NCBI RefSeq assembly: GCF_000385175.1
Contig: NZ_ARQJ01000013.1
Coordinates: forward strand, 1 to 36,077
Origin: Salinicoccus albus DSM 19776
Lineage (GTDB): Bacteria; Bacillota; Bacilli; Staphylococcales; Salinicoccaceae
Direction of reading: 5' to 3'
DNA: 36,077 nt
Below are positions 6,517-15,288 of the stretch, piece by piece. Positions within the stretch are counted from its first letter, which is position 1; each line of letters begins with the position of its first letter. Below the pieces are notes generated by a model. It was not told the DNA's origin, did no database searches, and saw only the letters and a list, made by a program, of their open reading frames with translations. The translations under genes were made by a program, and so were the position numbers.

Positions 6517-7722
6517 ATGGCGACAAAACAGTCATTATTAGAAGAATTATATCCGGAAGACCGGATGAATATTTCGAAAGAACTGACTGAAGGGGAAGTG
6601 CAATTTCTAAAACAGCTCAATGATCTGCTGGAAGATAAATACCGTGCATCGATTAATGAACATTGGATGAATGCAACGGTTCCTGAAGAATTCTTCGATG
6701 ATATGGGTAAATTGGATTATTTCAATAATCCACTCCTGTTTGAAGGTCGTGAGGGTGCGAAAACAAACAGTCAGATGTTCCAGTTCTTCATGTCGTACAC
6801 GATTGGAAGATTTGATGTGTCATTAGTGACTCTCATAGGGGTGCACCAGGGTTTGGGACACAATTCGTTCCTGTTTGGGGGCAGTAAAGAACAAATTGCA
6901 TATTATCTGCCTAAATTGCAGTCGCATGAACTGAGAACCTGCTTTGCTTTAACTGAACCTGAACATGGGTCGGATGTAGCCGGCGGACTTGAAACAACTG
7001 CAAAACGAAACGGTGATGAATGGGTGCTGAATGGTGAGAAAAAGTGGATCGGAGGCGCTAATCTGGCCGATGTCATTCCGGTTTATGCTGTAGATGCAGA
7101 TACAGGTGAACCGAAAGGCTTCATCATCCAGCCTGAACAGGAGGGGGTAGAAATAGATATCATCGAAAATAAAATCGCATTGAGGATTAATCCAAACTGT
7201 AATATCCACTTGAATAATGTTGTGGTAAAAGAGGAAGACAGACTGCAGAATATTAACAGTTTTAAAGATATTGCAAAGATCCTTTATTCTACCCGTGCCG
7301 GTGTGGCTCATATGGCCACAGGTGCGCTGGCTGGCGCATTGCGTGCAACTAAGGATTATGTGACAGAGCGAAAACAGTTTGGCAAGGAAATCAGTAAATA
7401 CCAGTTAATCCAGGAAAAACTGGCAATGATGCATGGCAACTTAGCTCATGCAATGTCTTTATCTGCGCAGCTGGCACGTATGCAGGAAAATGGTGAATAC
7501 GATGAAGTCGCAACGTCAACAGCAAAAATGATGAATTCTTTAAGGTTGAGAGATTCTGTTGCGATGGGCCGGGGTATTACAGGAGGAAATGGAATTCTTG
7601 CCGATTATGATATTGCGAGATTTTTCTCCGATGCCGAAGCGATCTACACTTATGAAGGGACTCATGAGATCAATGCGTTAGTTATTGGAAGAGCATTGAC
7701 AGGGGATTCTGCATTTATCTGA
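6517..7722 (+). CDS. fadD: Acyl-CoA dehydrogenase, glutaryl-CoA-dehydrogenase-like (FadD)
   Basis: FAD-dependent, removes two hydrogens from acyl-CoA to give the 2-enoyl-CoA. ATG 6517 is preferred over an upstream in-frame TTG because GGGGGA lies about 6 nt before it; this gives 401 residues. The flavin/substrate signature CFALTEPEHGSDVAGG and the C-terminal GGNGILADYDIARFFSDAEA and TYEGTHEIN are visible; Glu380 in YEGTHE is the expected catalytic base. The YEGTH-I-ALVIGRAxTG ending is typical of the glutaryl-CoA dehydrogenase branch of the family, although the operon context argues for straight-chain fatty acyl substrates. Second half of the fad operon, 49 bp before fadB. Confidence 0.92.
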   Translation: MATKQSLLEELYPEDRMNISKELTEGEVQFLKQLNDLLEDKYRASINEHWMNATVPEEFFDDMGKLDYFNNPLLFEGREGAKTNSQMFQFFMSYTIGRFDVSLVTLIGVHQGLGHNSFLFGGSKEQIAYYLPKLQSHELRTCFALTEPEHGSDVAGGLETTAKRNGDEWVLNGEKKWIGGANLADVIPVYAVDADTGEPKGFIIQPEQEGVEIDIIENKIALRINPNCNIHLNNVVVKEEDRLQNINSFKDIAKILYSTRAGVAHMATGALAGALRATKDYVTERKQFGKEISKYQLIQEKLAMMHGNLAHAMSLSAQLARMQENGEYDEVATSTAKMMNSLRLRDSVAMGRGITGGNGILADYDIARFFSDAEAIYTYEGTHEINALVIGRALTGDSAFI

Positions 7723-7771
7723 TTTGTGCGGATGCATTTTATGTGAGACAAAATACTTTGGAGGTTTTTCC

Positions 7772-10030
7772 ATGACGATAAGAAAAGCAACAGTCTTAGG
7801 GGCGGGTGTAATGGGCAGTCAAATTGCCGCCCTGCTTGTGAATGCAGGTTTAAAAGTTAAATTATTGGACATTGCTGCTGATGATAAAGAACCAAACAAA
7901 ATTTCAAAACAGTCGTATGACAGTATCACTGATCCGAAACAACCGCAGCTGTTTGATTTAGATTTTGCATCCAATTTATCCTATGGCAATTTTTCAGAAG
8001 ACTTGAATGGGCCGGATGACTCGGACATTTTCATCGAAGCGGTCAAGGAAGAACTGGATATCAAACATGATATCTGGGATAAAGTAGCCAGCGTATCTAA
8101 GGACAATGCTTTATTTGCCACCAATACTTCCGGTATTCCAATTGAATCCATATCAAAAGCGTTAGACGAGAAAGCTCAGGCAAGATTTTTTGGTATGCAT
8201 TTCTTCAATCCGCCCCGCATTATGAAGCTGGTTGAAGTGATCCCCAATTCAAGGACTTCTCCGGAAGTCATTGAAAAAGTACAGGCTTTTGCCGAAGATG
8301 TATTAGGGAAAGGTGTCATTATTGCCAATGATGTGCCTGCCTTTGTTGCCAACCGTATAGGTACACAGACGATGAACGATGTCATGCTGCGTGCTGAAGA
8401 ACAAGGATTTTCAATTACTGAAACCGATGCATTGACGGGACGGAGTATCGGCAGACCGAGTACAGGAACATACGGGCTGGTCGATTTAGTAGGACTTGAT
8501 ATTGCAATGACAGTAATTAAGGGTCTGCAAAAAGTACCCGAAGAGAAAGAATTCTTCCATGATACAAAAATTGCTGAAAAACTGATGGCCAACGGCGCAT
8601 TAGGTAAAAAAACAAAAGCAGGATTTTACAAAAAAGAAAATAAGGCGCGTCTCGTTTTTGACACAGAAAGTAACGAATACGTCCAGCCGAAACAGCCGGA
8701 ATTCGAGCTGCTGGGAAGATTAGGCAAGGACTTGGGCGCAAATATGGATGCGATTTACCAAGCGGATGATGCGGCGGGCAGATTCCTGTGGGAAACGCTT
8801 AGGAACAATTTTTATTATTCTGCCATTAATGTACCAAAAGCTGCATCAGACTTTAAGGATATAGACCGTGCAATGGTCTGGGGATTCAACTGGAAAAGCG
8901 GCCCCTTCCAACTTTGGGACTTAATGGGATTTGAACGTGTTAAAGCGCGTATGAAAGAAGAACTCGGTCATTTGCCGGAATGGATAGAAGGACGGACAGC
9001 ACCATTCTATTCGGATGGTGAATCAATAGAGCGTGTGACCCCTGTGTCGGAATTCATAGACAGCGAAATATGGGACAGGGAAGATTCCAATCTGTCCGTG
9101 GCGAATAAAGATCAGCTGTTACTCAGATTACAAAGTGAGAACAACATTATTTCGGATGGCTTTGCGGATGATTTAATCGAGTCTGTCGACCTTCTGGAAA
9201 ATGATGATTACTCAAGCATGGTGATCTATGCAGGCGGCAATAACTTTAGTGTCGGTGCCAATTTATATATGATGAAAAAAGCATATGAAGAAGGCATGGT
9301 TGAAGCGTCGGTGGGTCCCGCCGTTGAAAAACTGCATTATAGTTTTAATCGCTTAAAACATGCGCTTAAACCGGTTGTGACAGCAGTACAGGGCAGAGCG
9401 TTAGGCGGCGGCTGTGAATTGGTACTGCATTCACCGTTCGTCGTTGCTGCGAGCGAAACATATATGGGACTTGTAGAAACAGGTGTAGGACTGCTGCCGA
9501 GCGGCGGAGGACTTGCCGAGATGGCAGACAGAGTCCTTAAAACGACCCATAAACACAATGATAAACAAGAATCCATGACAGAAGTACTCACGAATGTAGG
9601 TTTTGCAAAAGTGTCGACGAATGCTTATGAAGCACTCAGATATGGTTATTTGAGAGAAACTGACACGATTTTATTGAATACAGAAAGAAGGGTGGAAATT
9701 GCATTAAACCGGGCGCGCTTTGAATCCGAGACGAATTATGTGCCAAAGCCGGAAGTAAAATATTTTGCTTTGGGCAGAGACTATCGGGCACTGGCTCAAG
9801 GACAATTGGACGCTCAGCGTGTGGGCCGCTTTATCAGCGATTATGATTATGAAATTACGTTGAATGTTGCAGATGTTTTATCTGGCGGGGATCTGCCCCG
9901 GAACACTTATATCACTCAAAGATATATTCAAAAGCTTGAAAAGGAAAGATTCTTAAAACTGTTAAAAAATGAGAAAACATATGACCGGATTACTCATATG
10001 CTAAAAACCAGCAAGCCTTTACGTAATTAA
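7772..10030 (+). CDS. fadB: Bifunctional 3-hydroxyacyl-CoA dehydrogenase / enoyl-CoA hydratase FadB
   Basis: Start ATG 7772, with TTGGAGG 8 nt upstream, gives 752 residues, the size of FadN/FadB of Bacillales. The N-terminal NAD-binding domain has GAGVMGSQIA (residues 10-19), the catalytic HFFNPP (His143) and NDVPAFVANRIG. The middle holds a second 3HCDH_C domain (NNFYYSAINVP...MVWGFNWKSGPFQLWD). The C-terminal crotonase domain has GRALGGGCELVLHS and MGLVETGVGLLPSGGG, the oxyanion and acid/base region. It hydrates 2-enoyl-CoA and oxidises L-3-hydroxyacyl-CoA, steps two and three of beta-oxidation. The domain order (dehydrogenase first) is the reverse of E. coli FadB, as expected in Firmicutes. 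32 bp separate it from fadA. Confidence 0.94.
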   Translation: MTIRKATVLGAGVMGSQIAALLVNAGLKVKLLDIAADDKEPNKISKQSYDSITDPKQPQLFDLDFASNLSYGNFSEDLNGPDDSDIFIEAVKEELDIKHDIWDKVASVSKDNALFATNTSGIPIESISKALDEKAQARFFGMHFFNPPRIMKLVEVIPNSRTSPEVIEKVQAFAEDVLGKGVIIANDVPAFVANRIGTQTMNDVMLRAEEQGFSITETDALTGRSIGRPSTGTYGLVDLVGLDIAMTVIKGLQKVPEEKEFFHDTKIAEKLMANGALGKKTKAGFYKKENKARLVFDTESNEYVQPKQPEFELLGRLGKDLGANMDAIYQADDAAGRFLWETLRNNFYYSAINVPKAASDFKDIDRAMVWGFNWKSGPFQLWDLMGFERVKARMKEELGHLPEWIEGRTAPFYSDGESIERVTPVSEFIDSEIWDREDSNLSVANKDQLLLRLQSENNIISDGFADDLIESVDLLENDDYSSMVIYAGGNNFSVGANLYMMKKAYEEGMVEASVGPAVEKLHYSFNRLKHALKPVVTAVQGRALGGGCELVLHSPFVVAASETYMGLVETGVGLLPSGGGLAEMADRVLKTTHKHNDKQESMTEVLTNVGFAKVSTNAYEALRYGYLRETDTILLNTERRVEIALNRARFESETNYVPKPEVKYFALGRDYRALAQGQLDAQRVGRFISDYDYEITLNVADVLSGGDLPRNTYITQRYIQKLEKERFLKLLKNEKTYDRITHMLKTSKPLRN

Positions 10031-10062
10031 TAATCAGCAGAAACAGAGAAAGGATGGATAAA

Positions 10063-11250
10063 ATGCAAGATGCATATATCGTTGCTTATGGACGTTCTGC
10101 CGCAGGCAAGGGGAAGATAAATGGTGCTATGGGCCACGAGAGGCCTGACGAAGTTGCCTCACAAGTACTAAAAGGTGTACTCAATCGAGTGGATGGTCAG
10201 TTCGATCCTGATATGGTGCAGGATGTCATCGTTGGCAACTCTTTTCCAGAGGGTTTGCAAGGCCAAAATATTGCCCGTTCCATTGGATTGCTGGCCGGCC
10301 TGTCCAACGATGTCCCCGGTCAGACAGTGAACCGTTATTGTTCTTCCGGTCTGCAAACGATCGCTATAGCTGCTAACCAGATTATGTCTAATCAGGCAGA
10401 TATTCTGGCAGCCGGCGGTGTTGAACTGATGAGTGCTGTGCCAATGGGCGGAAATGAACCGACGACTAATCCAATACTTCAGGACGAAGATACTGGTGTG
10501 TCATATCCGATGGGCTTGACAGCTGAGATGGTAGCTGATGAATTTGGAGTGTCACGGGAAGACCAGGATGCTTACGCCGTCCAAAGTCATCAGCGTGCTA
10601 AAAACGCGCAGGATGCCGGGAATTTCGATGATGAAATCATTCCTATTGATATAAACAGCGTCTCCTATACAGATCAGGGACCGGCAGTGACGAAAGCAGT
10701 ATTCGACACCGATGAACCTGTGCGTCCAGATACAAACATGGAAACTTTAGCTGAGCTGCCTGCGGTGTTCAAAGCGGATGGCACAGTGACAGCGGGTTCA
10801 TCCGCTCCTCTGACTGATGGTTCTGGATTTGTCGTGGTGATGTCCGGTGACAAAGTCAAAGAGTTAGGTGTTACACCCATTGCACGTTTTGTTGGTTACA
10901 AAGCGGTTGGGGTCGACCCCAAACTCATGGGTATCGGGCCGGCTTATGCGATCCCTGAAGTGTTGGATTTAGCCGGTTTGACAGCGGATGATATGGATTT
11001 AGTCGAATTGAATGAAGCCTTTGCTTCACAAACGATTGCGTCAATCAGACAGACGGGGCTTGATGTGGATAGGACAAATGTGAATGGCGGTGCGATTGCA
11101 TTAGGACATCCGCTGGGTGCTACAGGCGCGATGCTGACCACAAAGCTGCTTGCTGAAATGAAAAAAAGACCCGATTCCAAATATGGCATGGTAACAATGT
11201 GCATTGGTGTTGGTATGGGTGCAGCGGGCATATTTGAGTATATTAGATAA
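10063..11250 (+). CDS. fadA: Acetyl-CoA acyltransferase (3-ketoacyl-CoA thiolase) FadA
   Basis: 395 residues from ATG 10063, chosen because AAAGGATG is correctly spaced from it but abuts the alternative ATG 10054. The catalytic triad of thiolases is complete: Cys93 (NRYCSSGLQT), His349 (GGAIALGHPLGATGA) and Cys380 (CIGVGMGAAG). It cleaves 3-ketoacyl-CoA with CoA to release acetyl-CoA. It closes the fad operon and is followed by a strong terminator. Together fadE-D-B-A provide a full beta-oxidation spiral. Confidence 0.94.
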   Translation: MQDAYIVAYGRSAAGKGKINGAMGHERPDEVASQVLKGVLNRVDGQFDPDMVQDVIVGNSFPEGLQGQNIARSIGLLAGLSNDVPGQTVNRYCSSGLQTIAIAANQIMSNQADILAAGGVELMSAVPMGGNEPTTNPILQDEDTGVSYPMGLTAEMVADEFGVSREDQDAYAVQSHQRAKNAQDAGNFDDEIIPIDINSVSYTDQGPAVTKAVFDTDEPVRPDTNMETLAELPAVFKADGTVTAGSSAPLTDGSGFVVVMSGDKVKELGVTPIARFVGYKAVGVDPKLMGIGPAYAIPEVLDLAGLTADDMDLVELNEAFASQTIASIRQTGLDVDRTNVNGGAIALGHPLGATGAMLTTKLLAEMKKRPDSKYGMVTMCIGVGMGAAGIFEYIR

Positions 11251-11253
11251 AAC

Positions 11254-11313
11254 AAAACGCCGCTTCAAAATCCGTCTTTCATTTTCAGGCGGATTGTGCA
11301 GCGGCGTTTTTTT
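11254..11313. terminator. Bidirectional terminator between fadA and the convergent Ig-repeat gene
   Basis: Outer 11-bp stem AAAACGCCGCT/AGCGGCGTTTT (11254-11264 and 11300-11310) with T7. An inner AATCCGTC/GGCGGATT stem and the A tract on the left make it usable in both directions. Confidence 0.9.
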
Positions 11314-11389
11314 ATGAAACAGGCAGGGGAGAGCAGTATTAAATCCTCCCCTGTCTTTCGCTCATACATACTCAGGGACCAGCTGGTTC

Positions 11390-12148
11390 TTATTCCACTG
11401 TGACAGTTCTGGCTGTGGCATGCGAGTCTCCGAAGCGGTCAAATACTGCGTAGGCGATTGTGTATTCGCCGGGGGTCTCAGTATCCACTTCCCCCTGTAT
11501 ATAAATACGGTGGGAGATGTCACTGCCATCTACATCTATGACCTGCACCTTTTCCTTCGGATCGAATTCCTCTCCCTGGCCGATGGTAATGTCATCGGTA
11601 CCAAGGAATGTAATATCTGATGATTCGGAACTCTCTGAGCCGGATTCGGAATCAGAGGCGGAACCGCCGTCTGAAAGTTCTTCTTCAGTCGGCGGCACGA
11701 TGGGTACAGGGTCGCTTTCGGCTTCCGAGACTGTAATGGTGCGTGTATATTCGTACCAGTTGCCGCTCGAATTCTCAACTCTGTAGGACACTGTGTAATT
11801 CCCGGGTGAACTCGTATCCACATTATTGGAGGTCACTTCGATATTATCGGTAATGTCCCCGTCATTAGAATCCACGGCATACACCCCGGCGAGCGGATCA
11901 AAGTCATCCCCTGTCTGTACATTATATCCCTCTGTACCTCTGATATCAGGGACGGCACCGCTGTGAGAAGCGATATCCTCTTCCATTGTCGGCCCGCTGT
12001 AATCTGCGTATTCTTCATTCTGATTGTCCTCGGAACTCTCCGATTCTTCCAGTTGACCCTGAGTGATGCTCTCTTCAACCATGTCCGCGGTGATTGGAGC
12101 CGTCGGCAGGAGTCCGGCCATTATTTTAATCAATGTATTTGAATTCAT
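11390..12148 (-). CDS. Probable extracytoplasmic protein with two DUF5011-like Ig domains (252 aa)
   Basis: RBS GAGGTGACA overlaps the stop of nsrR; ATG 12148. A short N-terminus with one Lys and a modest hydrophobic run (IMAGLLPTAPITA) could be a weak signal peptide, which is not certain. An acidic Ser/Glu-rich region follows, then two homologous ~75-residue modules. Each has GxDFDPLAGVYAVDSNDGDIT-type and TSSPGNYTVSYRVENSSGN-type segments, ending in TRTITV and ARTVTV. This is the pattern of DUF5011/HYR-like Ig domains in Gram-positive surface proteins. The modules are joined by an SDSESGSESSESSD linker. There is no LPXTG, TM anchor or Cys. It is co-transcribed behind an NO-sensing regulator; why is unclear. 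Confidence 0.8.
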   Translation of the reverse strand: MNSNTLIKIMAGLLPTAPITADMVEESITQGQLEESESSEDNQNEEYADYSGPTMEEDIASHSGAVPDIRGTEGYNVQTGDDFDPLAGVYAVDSNDGDITDNIEVTSNNVDTSSPGNYTVSYRVENSSGNWYEYTRTITVSEAESDPVPIVPPTEEELSDGGSASDSESGSESSESSDITFLGTDDITIGQGEEFDPKEKVQVIDVDGSDISHRIYIQGEVDTETPGEYTIAYAVFDRFGDSHATARTVTVE

Positions 12149-12152
12149 ATTG

Positions 12153-12587
12153 TCACCTCAAAATTATGTTTGAAAAGACATCATCGGAAGGGATGATGTC
12201 TTTTAATGTATAGTTGTCAAGCACTTCCAGATAGGCTTTTAAAGCGTCATTCAACAAGAAGCGGAGCGTGCATACCGGTGTTAATACACATTTGTTATTC
12301 TCCCTGTCGAAGCATTCTGCCATATGGAAATTCTCCTCTGTATTGCGGACGACTGCTCCGATATTGAGTCTTTCTGGATTATATTTTAGCATAATCCCGC
12401 CGCCCCGGCCACGTACTGTTTTTACATAGTCCAATTTTGACAGGTGATGGACCACTTTTGTCAGATGATTCCTTGAAATCGCATAAAATTCGGCGATTTC
12501 ATCTATATTTACTTTTGAGCCTTCTTTTTTCATCCCCAGGTACATCAGTACCCGCAATGAATAATCCGTATAGAGTGTGAGTTTCAT
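12153..12587 (-). CDS. nsrR: Rrf2-family nitric-oxide-sensing repressor NsrR
   Basis: 144 residues from ATG 12587 (GGAG 9 nt upstream; the GTG directly before it is an alternative). The winged HTH (IDEIAEFYAISRNHLTKVVHHL) and wing (VRGRGGGIML) are typical of Rrf2 proteins. Cys92, Cys100 and Cys106 (AECF...NKC...TPVC) have the same numbering as the [4Fe-4S] ligands of B. subtilis NsrR. NO attacks the cluster and releases DNA. It lies divergent to hmp, the standard NsrR target, with an NsrR-like operator at hmp (12726-12748). The downstream Ig-repeat gene starts 4 nt after its stop and is very likely in the same operon. Confidence 0.93.
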   Translation of the reverse strand: MKLTLYTDYSLRVLMYLGMKKEGSKVNIDEIAEFYAISRNHLTKVVHHLSKLDYVKTVRGRGGGIMLKYNPERLNIGAVVRNTEENFHMAECFDRENNKCVLTPVCTLRFLLNDALKAYLEVLDNYTLKDIIPSDDVFSNIILR

Positions 12588-12608
12588 CACGATTATCTCC
12601 TCTCCATT

Positions 12609-12637
12609 ATTATACTCCGATTTATCTGGATAATAAA
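12609..12637 (-). promoter_or_regulatory. nsrR promoter with palindrome in the spacer
   Basis: On the minus strand, TATAAT (12614-12609) lies 17 bp downstream of a weak TTTATT -35 (12637-12632). The spacer contains the perfect palindrome TTATCTGGATAA (12622-12633), a candidate operator whose protein is not identifiable from sequence alone; autoregulation is one option. Confidence 0.5.
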
Positions 12638-12695
12638 TTATTTCTGAATATTAATTTTATTTTGTGAACAATATGTGAAATAGTATACATTGTTA

Positions 12696-12748
12696 TTGAT
12701 ATTTATTTCACAAAGTTATAAACTTAAGATGTATTAAGAATATATCTT
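12696..12748 (+). promoter_or_regulatory. hmp promoter and NsrR operator
   Basis: -35 TTGATA (12696-12701), 17 bp, -10 TAAACT (12719-12724). Immediately downstream AAGATGTAT-N5-ATATATCTT (12726-12748), with one mismatch between arms, fits the Bacillus NsrR operator (ATRTATYTTAAATATAT type). It covers the expected transcription start, which is a repressing position. Upstream half-sites TTGTGAA (12662) and TTCACAA (12707) resemble Rex/SrrA half-sites but are 38 bp apart. Confidence 0.75.
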
Positions 12749-12767
12749 TTTAAAAGGGGTTTATCAA

Positions 12768-13904
12768 ATGATTGCTGAAGCTAAGAAACAAGTGATTAAG
12801 GACACGGTCCCTGTACTGGAAGCACACGGCACTGAAATTACGACAGTTTTTTACAAGAGAATGTTTGAAGCCCATCCGGAAATGCTGGATATCTTTAACC
12901 TGACAAATCAAAAGGTCGGCGACCAGCCAAAAGCGCTTGCGATGACCGTACTGGCAGCTGCAAAAAATATCGACAATCTGGATGCGATTGTCCCTGCAGT
13001 CAAAGGAATCGCCCACAAACACCGTGCGCTTGAGGTGCGCCCTGAACATTACCCGATCGTCGGCAAATATCTGCTTGAAGGCATTAAAGAAGTGCTTGGG
13101 GATGCTGCCACACCGGAAATCCTGGATGCCTGGGAGGCATACTATGGAAAGCTTGCTGAAATCTTCATAGGTATCGAGAAAGATATGTACGGCCAGGCTG
13201 CCTGGGAAGGATTCCATCCGTTCATTGTTAAGGAAAAAGAACAGATGACTCCGGATATTGTCAGATTCACAGTGGATTCTGATGAAGTGGATAAAACAAT
13301 CACAGCCGGACAATACATCACCGCTAAAGTCCAGCCGGAACACTATCCAAACATGGAGCTCCGTCACTATTCAATCTGCGCGATGAATACTGAGGAAGGC
13401 ATTTCATTTGCAGTAAAACGCGAGGGCGGTGATGGTACAAAAGGGATCGTATCCAACTATCTGCATGAAGTCATCGAAGCGGGTGATGTACTCCATCTCT
13501 CAGCGCCGGCCGGGGACTTCAAAGTGGCAGATGCCCATGACAAACTGCTTTTCATCGCCGGCGGTGTCGGTGCAACACCGGTAATGGCTATGGCAGAGGA
13601 TTCGGTTGCCAAAGGCAAAGATGTCAGATATGTATACAGCGTGCGCAATGAGGCGCACCAGCCATTCAAGGACCAGATGGCAGCAATCGAGCAGAAAGGG
13701 GCAGACCTTAAGATAAAATTCAGTGAAACAGACGGTTACTTGAACAGAGATGACTTCGCAGGGGCTGAATCTCGTGAAATTTACATCTGCGGCTCCATGG
13801 GCTTCATGAATGTAATGATGGCGGAACTGGAAGCAATGGGTATAGAAAACAGCCGTATCCACTTTGAGCCGTTCGGTCCGAAAATGAGCATGGCAGCAGT
13901 CTGA
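12768..13904 (+). CDS. hmp: Flavohaemoprotein, nitric oxide dioxygenase
   Basis: 378 residues. It oxidises NO to nitrate with O2 and NAD(P)H, protecting the cell from nitrosative stress. The N-terminal globin domain (1-~140) has the proximal His85 (IAHKHRAL). The ferredoxin-reductase-like FAD domain has RHYSICAM and GIVSNYLH. The NAD domain has IAGGVGATPVMAM, YICGSMGFM and the C-terminal HFEPFGP. All Hmp landmarks are present. RBS AAAAGGGG before ATG 12768. Divergent from nsrR with an NsrR operator at its start, so it should be NO-inducible. A terminator follows. Confidence 0.96.
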   Translation: MIAEAKKQVIKDTVPVLEAHGTEITTVFYKRMFEAHPEMLDIFNLTNQKVGDQPKALAMTVLAAAKNIDNLDAIVPAVKGIAHKHRALEVRPEHYPIVGKYLLEGIKEVLGDAATPEILDAWEAYYGKLAEIFIGIEKDMYGQAAWEGFHPFIVKEKEQMTPDIVRFTVDSDEVDKTITAGQYITAKVQPEHYPNMELRHYSICAMNTEEGISFAVKREGGDGTKGIVSNYLHEVIEAGDVLHLSAPAGDFKVADAHDKLLFIAGGVGATPVMAMAEDSVAKGKDVRYVYSVRNEAHQPFKDQMAAIEQKGADLKIKFSETDGYLNRDDFAGAESREIYICGSMGFMNVMMAELEAMGIENSRIHFEPFGPKMSMAAV

Positions 13905-13921
13905 AGAAATTTTTCGTTTCC

Positions 13922-13955
13922 AAACGTTCATCGTTATTCGGTGGGCGTTTTTTTG
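13922..13955 (+). terminator. Terminator of hmp
   Basis: 12-bp stem AAACGTTCATCG/CGGTGGGCGTTT (13922-13933 and 13939-13950) using three G-T wobble pairs, 5-nt loop, then T7. Confidence 0.75.
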
Positions 13956-14024
13956 TTATTATAAGCTGGAGGTTTATCATTCAGACATGAAGATTTGAAA
14001 CTGTAAAGAAAGAGTGGTGGTGTT

Positions 14025-14981
14025 TTGGCTTATATATTACTAATTATTGGATTTGTCCTCTTGATCAAAGGGGCGGATTATTTTGTAGAAGGCGCCTCGA
14101 ACATAGCAGTTAAACTCAAGGTATCACCGCTTCTGGTGGGGCTGACCATCGTTGCGTTTGGTACCAGTTCGCCGGAAGCAACAATCAGTATTTTGGCAGC
14201 ACTGGAAGAAAACGCAGGCATGGTCCTCGGTAACATTGTGGGCAGTAACATAGCGAACATCGCGCTCGTCCTTGGCATCACAGCGATGATTGCCCCGTTG
14301 ACAGTGAAGAGTGAAACGATCCGCAAAGAGATTCCCTTCGCATTACTCGGTGCTGTTGTATTACTTGTCCTGATGGCGGATGCAGCGTTACAAGGCGCAG
14401 CGGAGAATATCATCACACGCGGCGATGCATTCATCATACTGCTTTTCTTTGCGATATTCCTGTATTATGTATTTGAAATGGCGATGAAGAACAGGTCGGA
14501 GGCCAGTGCAGACGTTGACGCGGATGTCGGTTCCTCATGGAGCAAAAATATCGTAATTACCATCGGCGGTCTTGCAGCCATTATCTTTGGCGGGGAACTG
14601 GTGGTCAACAGTGCGACCGAGATCGCTCTTTCACTCGGCATGAGTGATACACTCGTCGGTCTGACCATCGTTGCAATCGGTACATCATTGCCGGAACTTA
14701 TCACCTCCGTAACTGCAGCGATCAAAAAGCAGGGGGACATGGCCATCGGCAACATCGTCGGCAGCAGCATTTTCAACATTTTCTTTGTGGTCGGTCTTAC
14801 AGGCACCGTCGCACCGCTTGCTGTTGACGGGAAAATATTCACAGATGTAATTATAATGATCGTTCTGACAATACTGCTGCTCATCTTTTCCAGAACCCGC
14901 TTTTCGATCGGCAGAACGGAAGGTGCCGTGCTCGTTGCAGCTTATGTCGTGTACATCGTATATATTATCATCAGGAACTGA
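14025..14981 (+). CDS. Calcium/sodium antiporter (CaCA family, YrbG-like)
   Basis: 318 residues with about ten hydrophobic segments. The two inverted alpha-repeats that form the ion pathway are plain: VAFGTSSPEATISI with GNIVGSNIANIALVLG (from residue 69), and VAIGTSLPELITSV with GNIVGSSIFNIFFVVG. The acidic PE residues are the cation ligands. A short cytoplasmic loop (KNRSEASADVDADVGSSWSK) separates the halves. It is an inner-membrane exchanger, Ca2+ (or K+) against Na+, fitting a halotolerant lifestyle. The start is TTG 14025 with AGTGGTGG upstream. It stands alone after the hmp terminator and no regulatory site was recognised. Confidence 0.93.
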   Translation: MAYILLIIGFVLLIKGADYFVEGASNIAVKLKVSPLLVGLTIVAFGTSSPEATISILAALEENAGMVLGNIVGSNIANIALVLGITAMIAPLTVKSETIRKEIPFALLGAVVLLVLMADAALQGAAENIITRGDAFIILLFFAIFLYYVFEMAMKNRSEASADVDADVGSSWSKNIVITIGGLAAIIFGGELVVNSATEIALSLGMSDTLVGLTIVAIGTSLPELITSVTAAIKKQGDMAIGNIVGSSIFNIFFVVGLTGTVAPLAVDGKIFTDVIIMIVLTILLLIFSRTRFSIGRTEGAVLVAAYVVYIVYIIIRN

Positions 14982-15066
14982 TTGGGTACGATCTGTTTTT
15001 GGTAATTTTATTTTCTCGAATTAAATAAAATATTTGGAAATTAAAAAAGGTGGATTTTATAATGAA

Positions 15067-15270
15067 ATGGATGAATACTTAAATAATAATGGAATTCAAA
15101 CAGCATCAGCTCAAACTGTATGTAGTGCAGCAATGACTGGAGTAGGCATTTATAACGGAGCAATCATAACTACTGGTGGTATAGCGCTTGGTGTAGCAGG
15201 GCCAGCCGGATGGGCAGCTTTAGCAACTGCTTCTGCGTGGGGTGCAGGGTCCGTAGCAGCTTGCAACTAA
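15067..15270 (+). CDS. Possible bacteriocin-like hydrophobic Gly/Ala-rich peptide (67 aa)
   Basis: The peptide begins MDEYLNNNGIQTASAQ and then becomes a Gly/Ala-rich hydrophobic stretch with GG and GVAGPAGWAAL segments, two Trp and two Cys (Cys19 and Cys66, the penultimate residue) that could form a disulphide. Size and composition resemble precursors of class II or circular bacteriocins, but there is no classical GG leader and I recognise no family. The start is uncertain. An RBS AAAAAAGGTGG (15043-15053) is ideally spaced for ATG 15062, which opens a six-codon frame only; ATG 15067 is the in-frame choice, and a TTG at 15034 lacks an RBS. A small membrane protein follows 18 bp later with a strong RBS, as an immunity protein would. 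Inference, moderate. Confidence 0.6.
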   Translation: MDEYLNNNGIQTASAQTVCSAAMTGVGIYNGAIITTGGIALGVAGPAGWAALATASAWGAGSVAACN

Positions 15271-15288
15271 AACCAAAGGAGGGTATTT

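Noticed and set aside
12662-12713. Rex operator at hmp (TTGTGAA ... TTCACAA)
   Set aside because: The two half-sites are 38 bp apart rather than the 4 bp needed for a Rex site; a nearer ATGTGAAA is in the wrong orientation.
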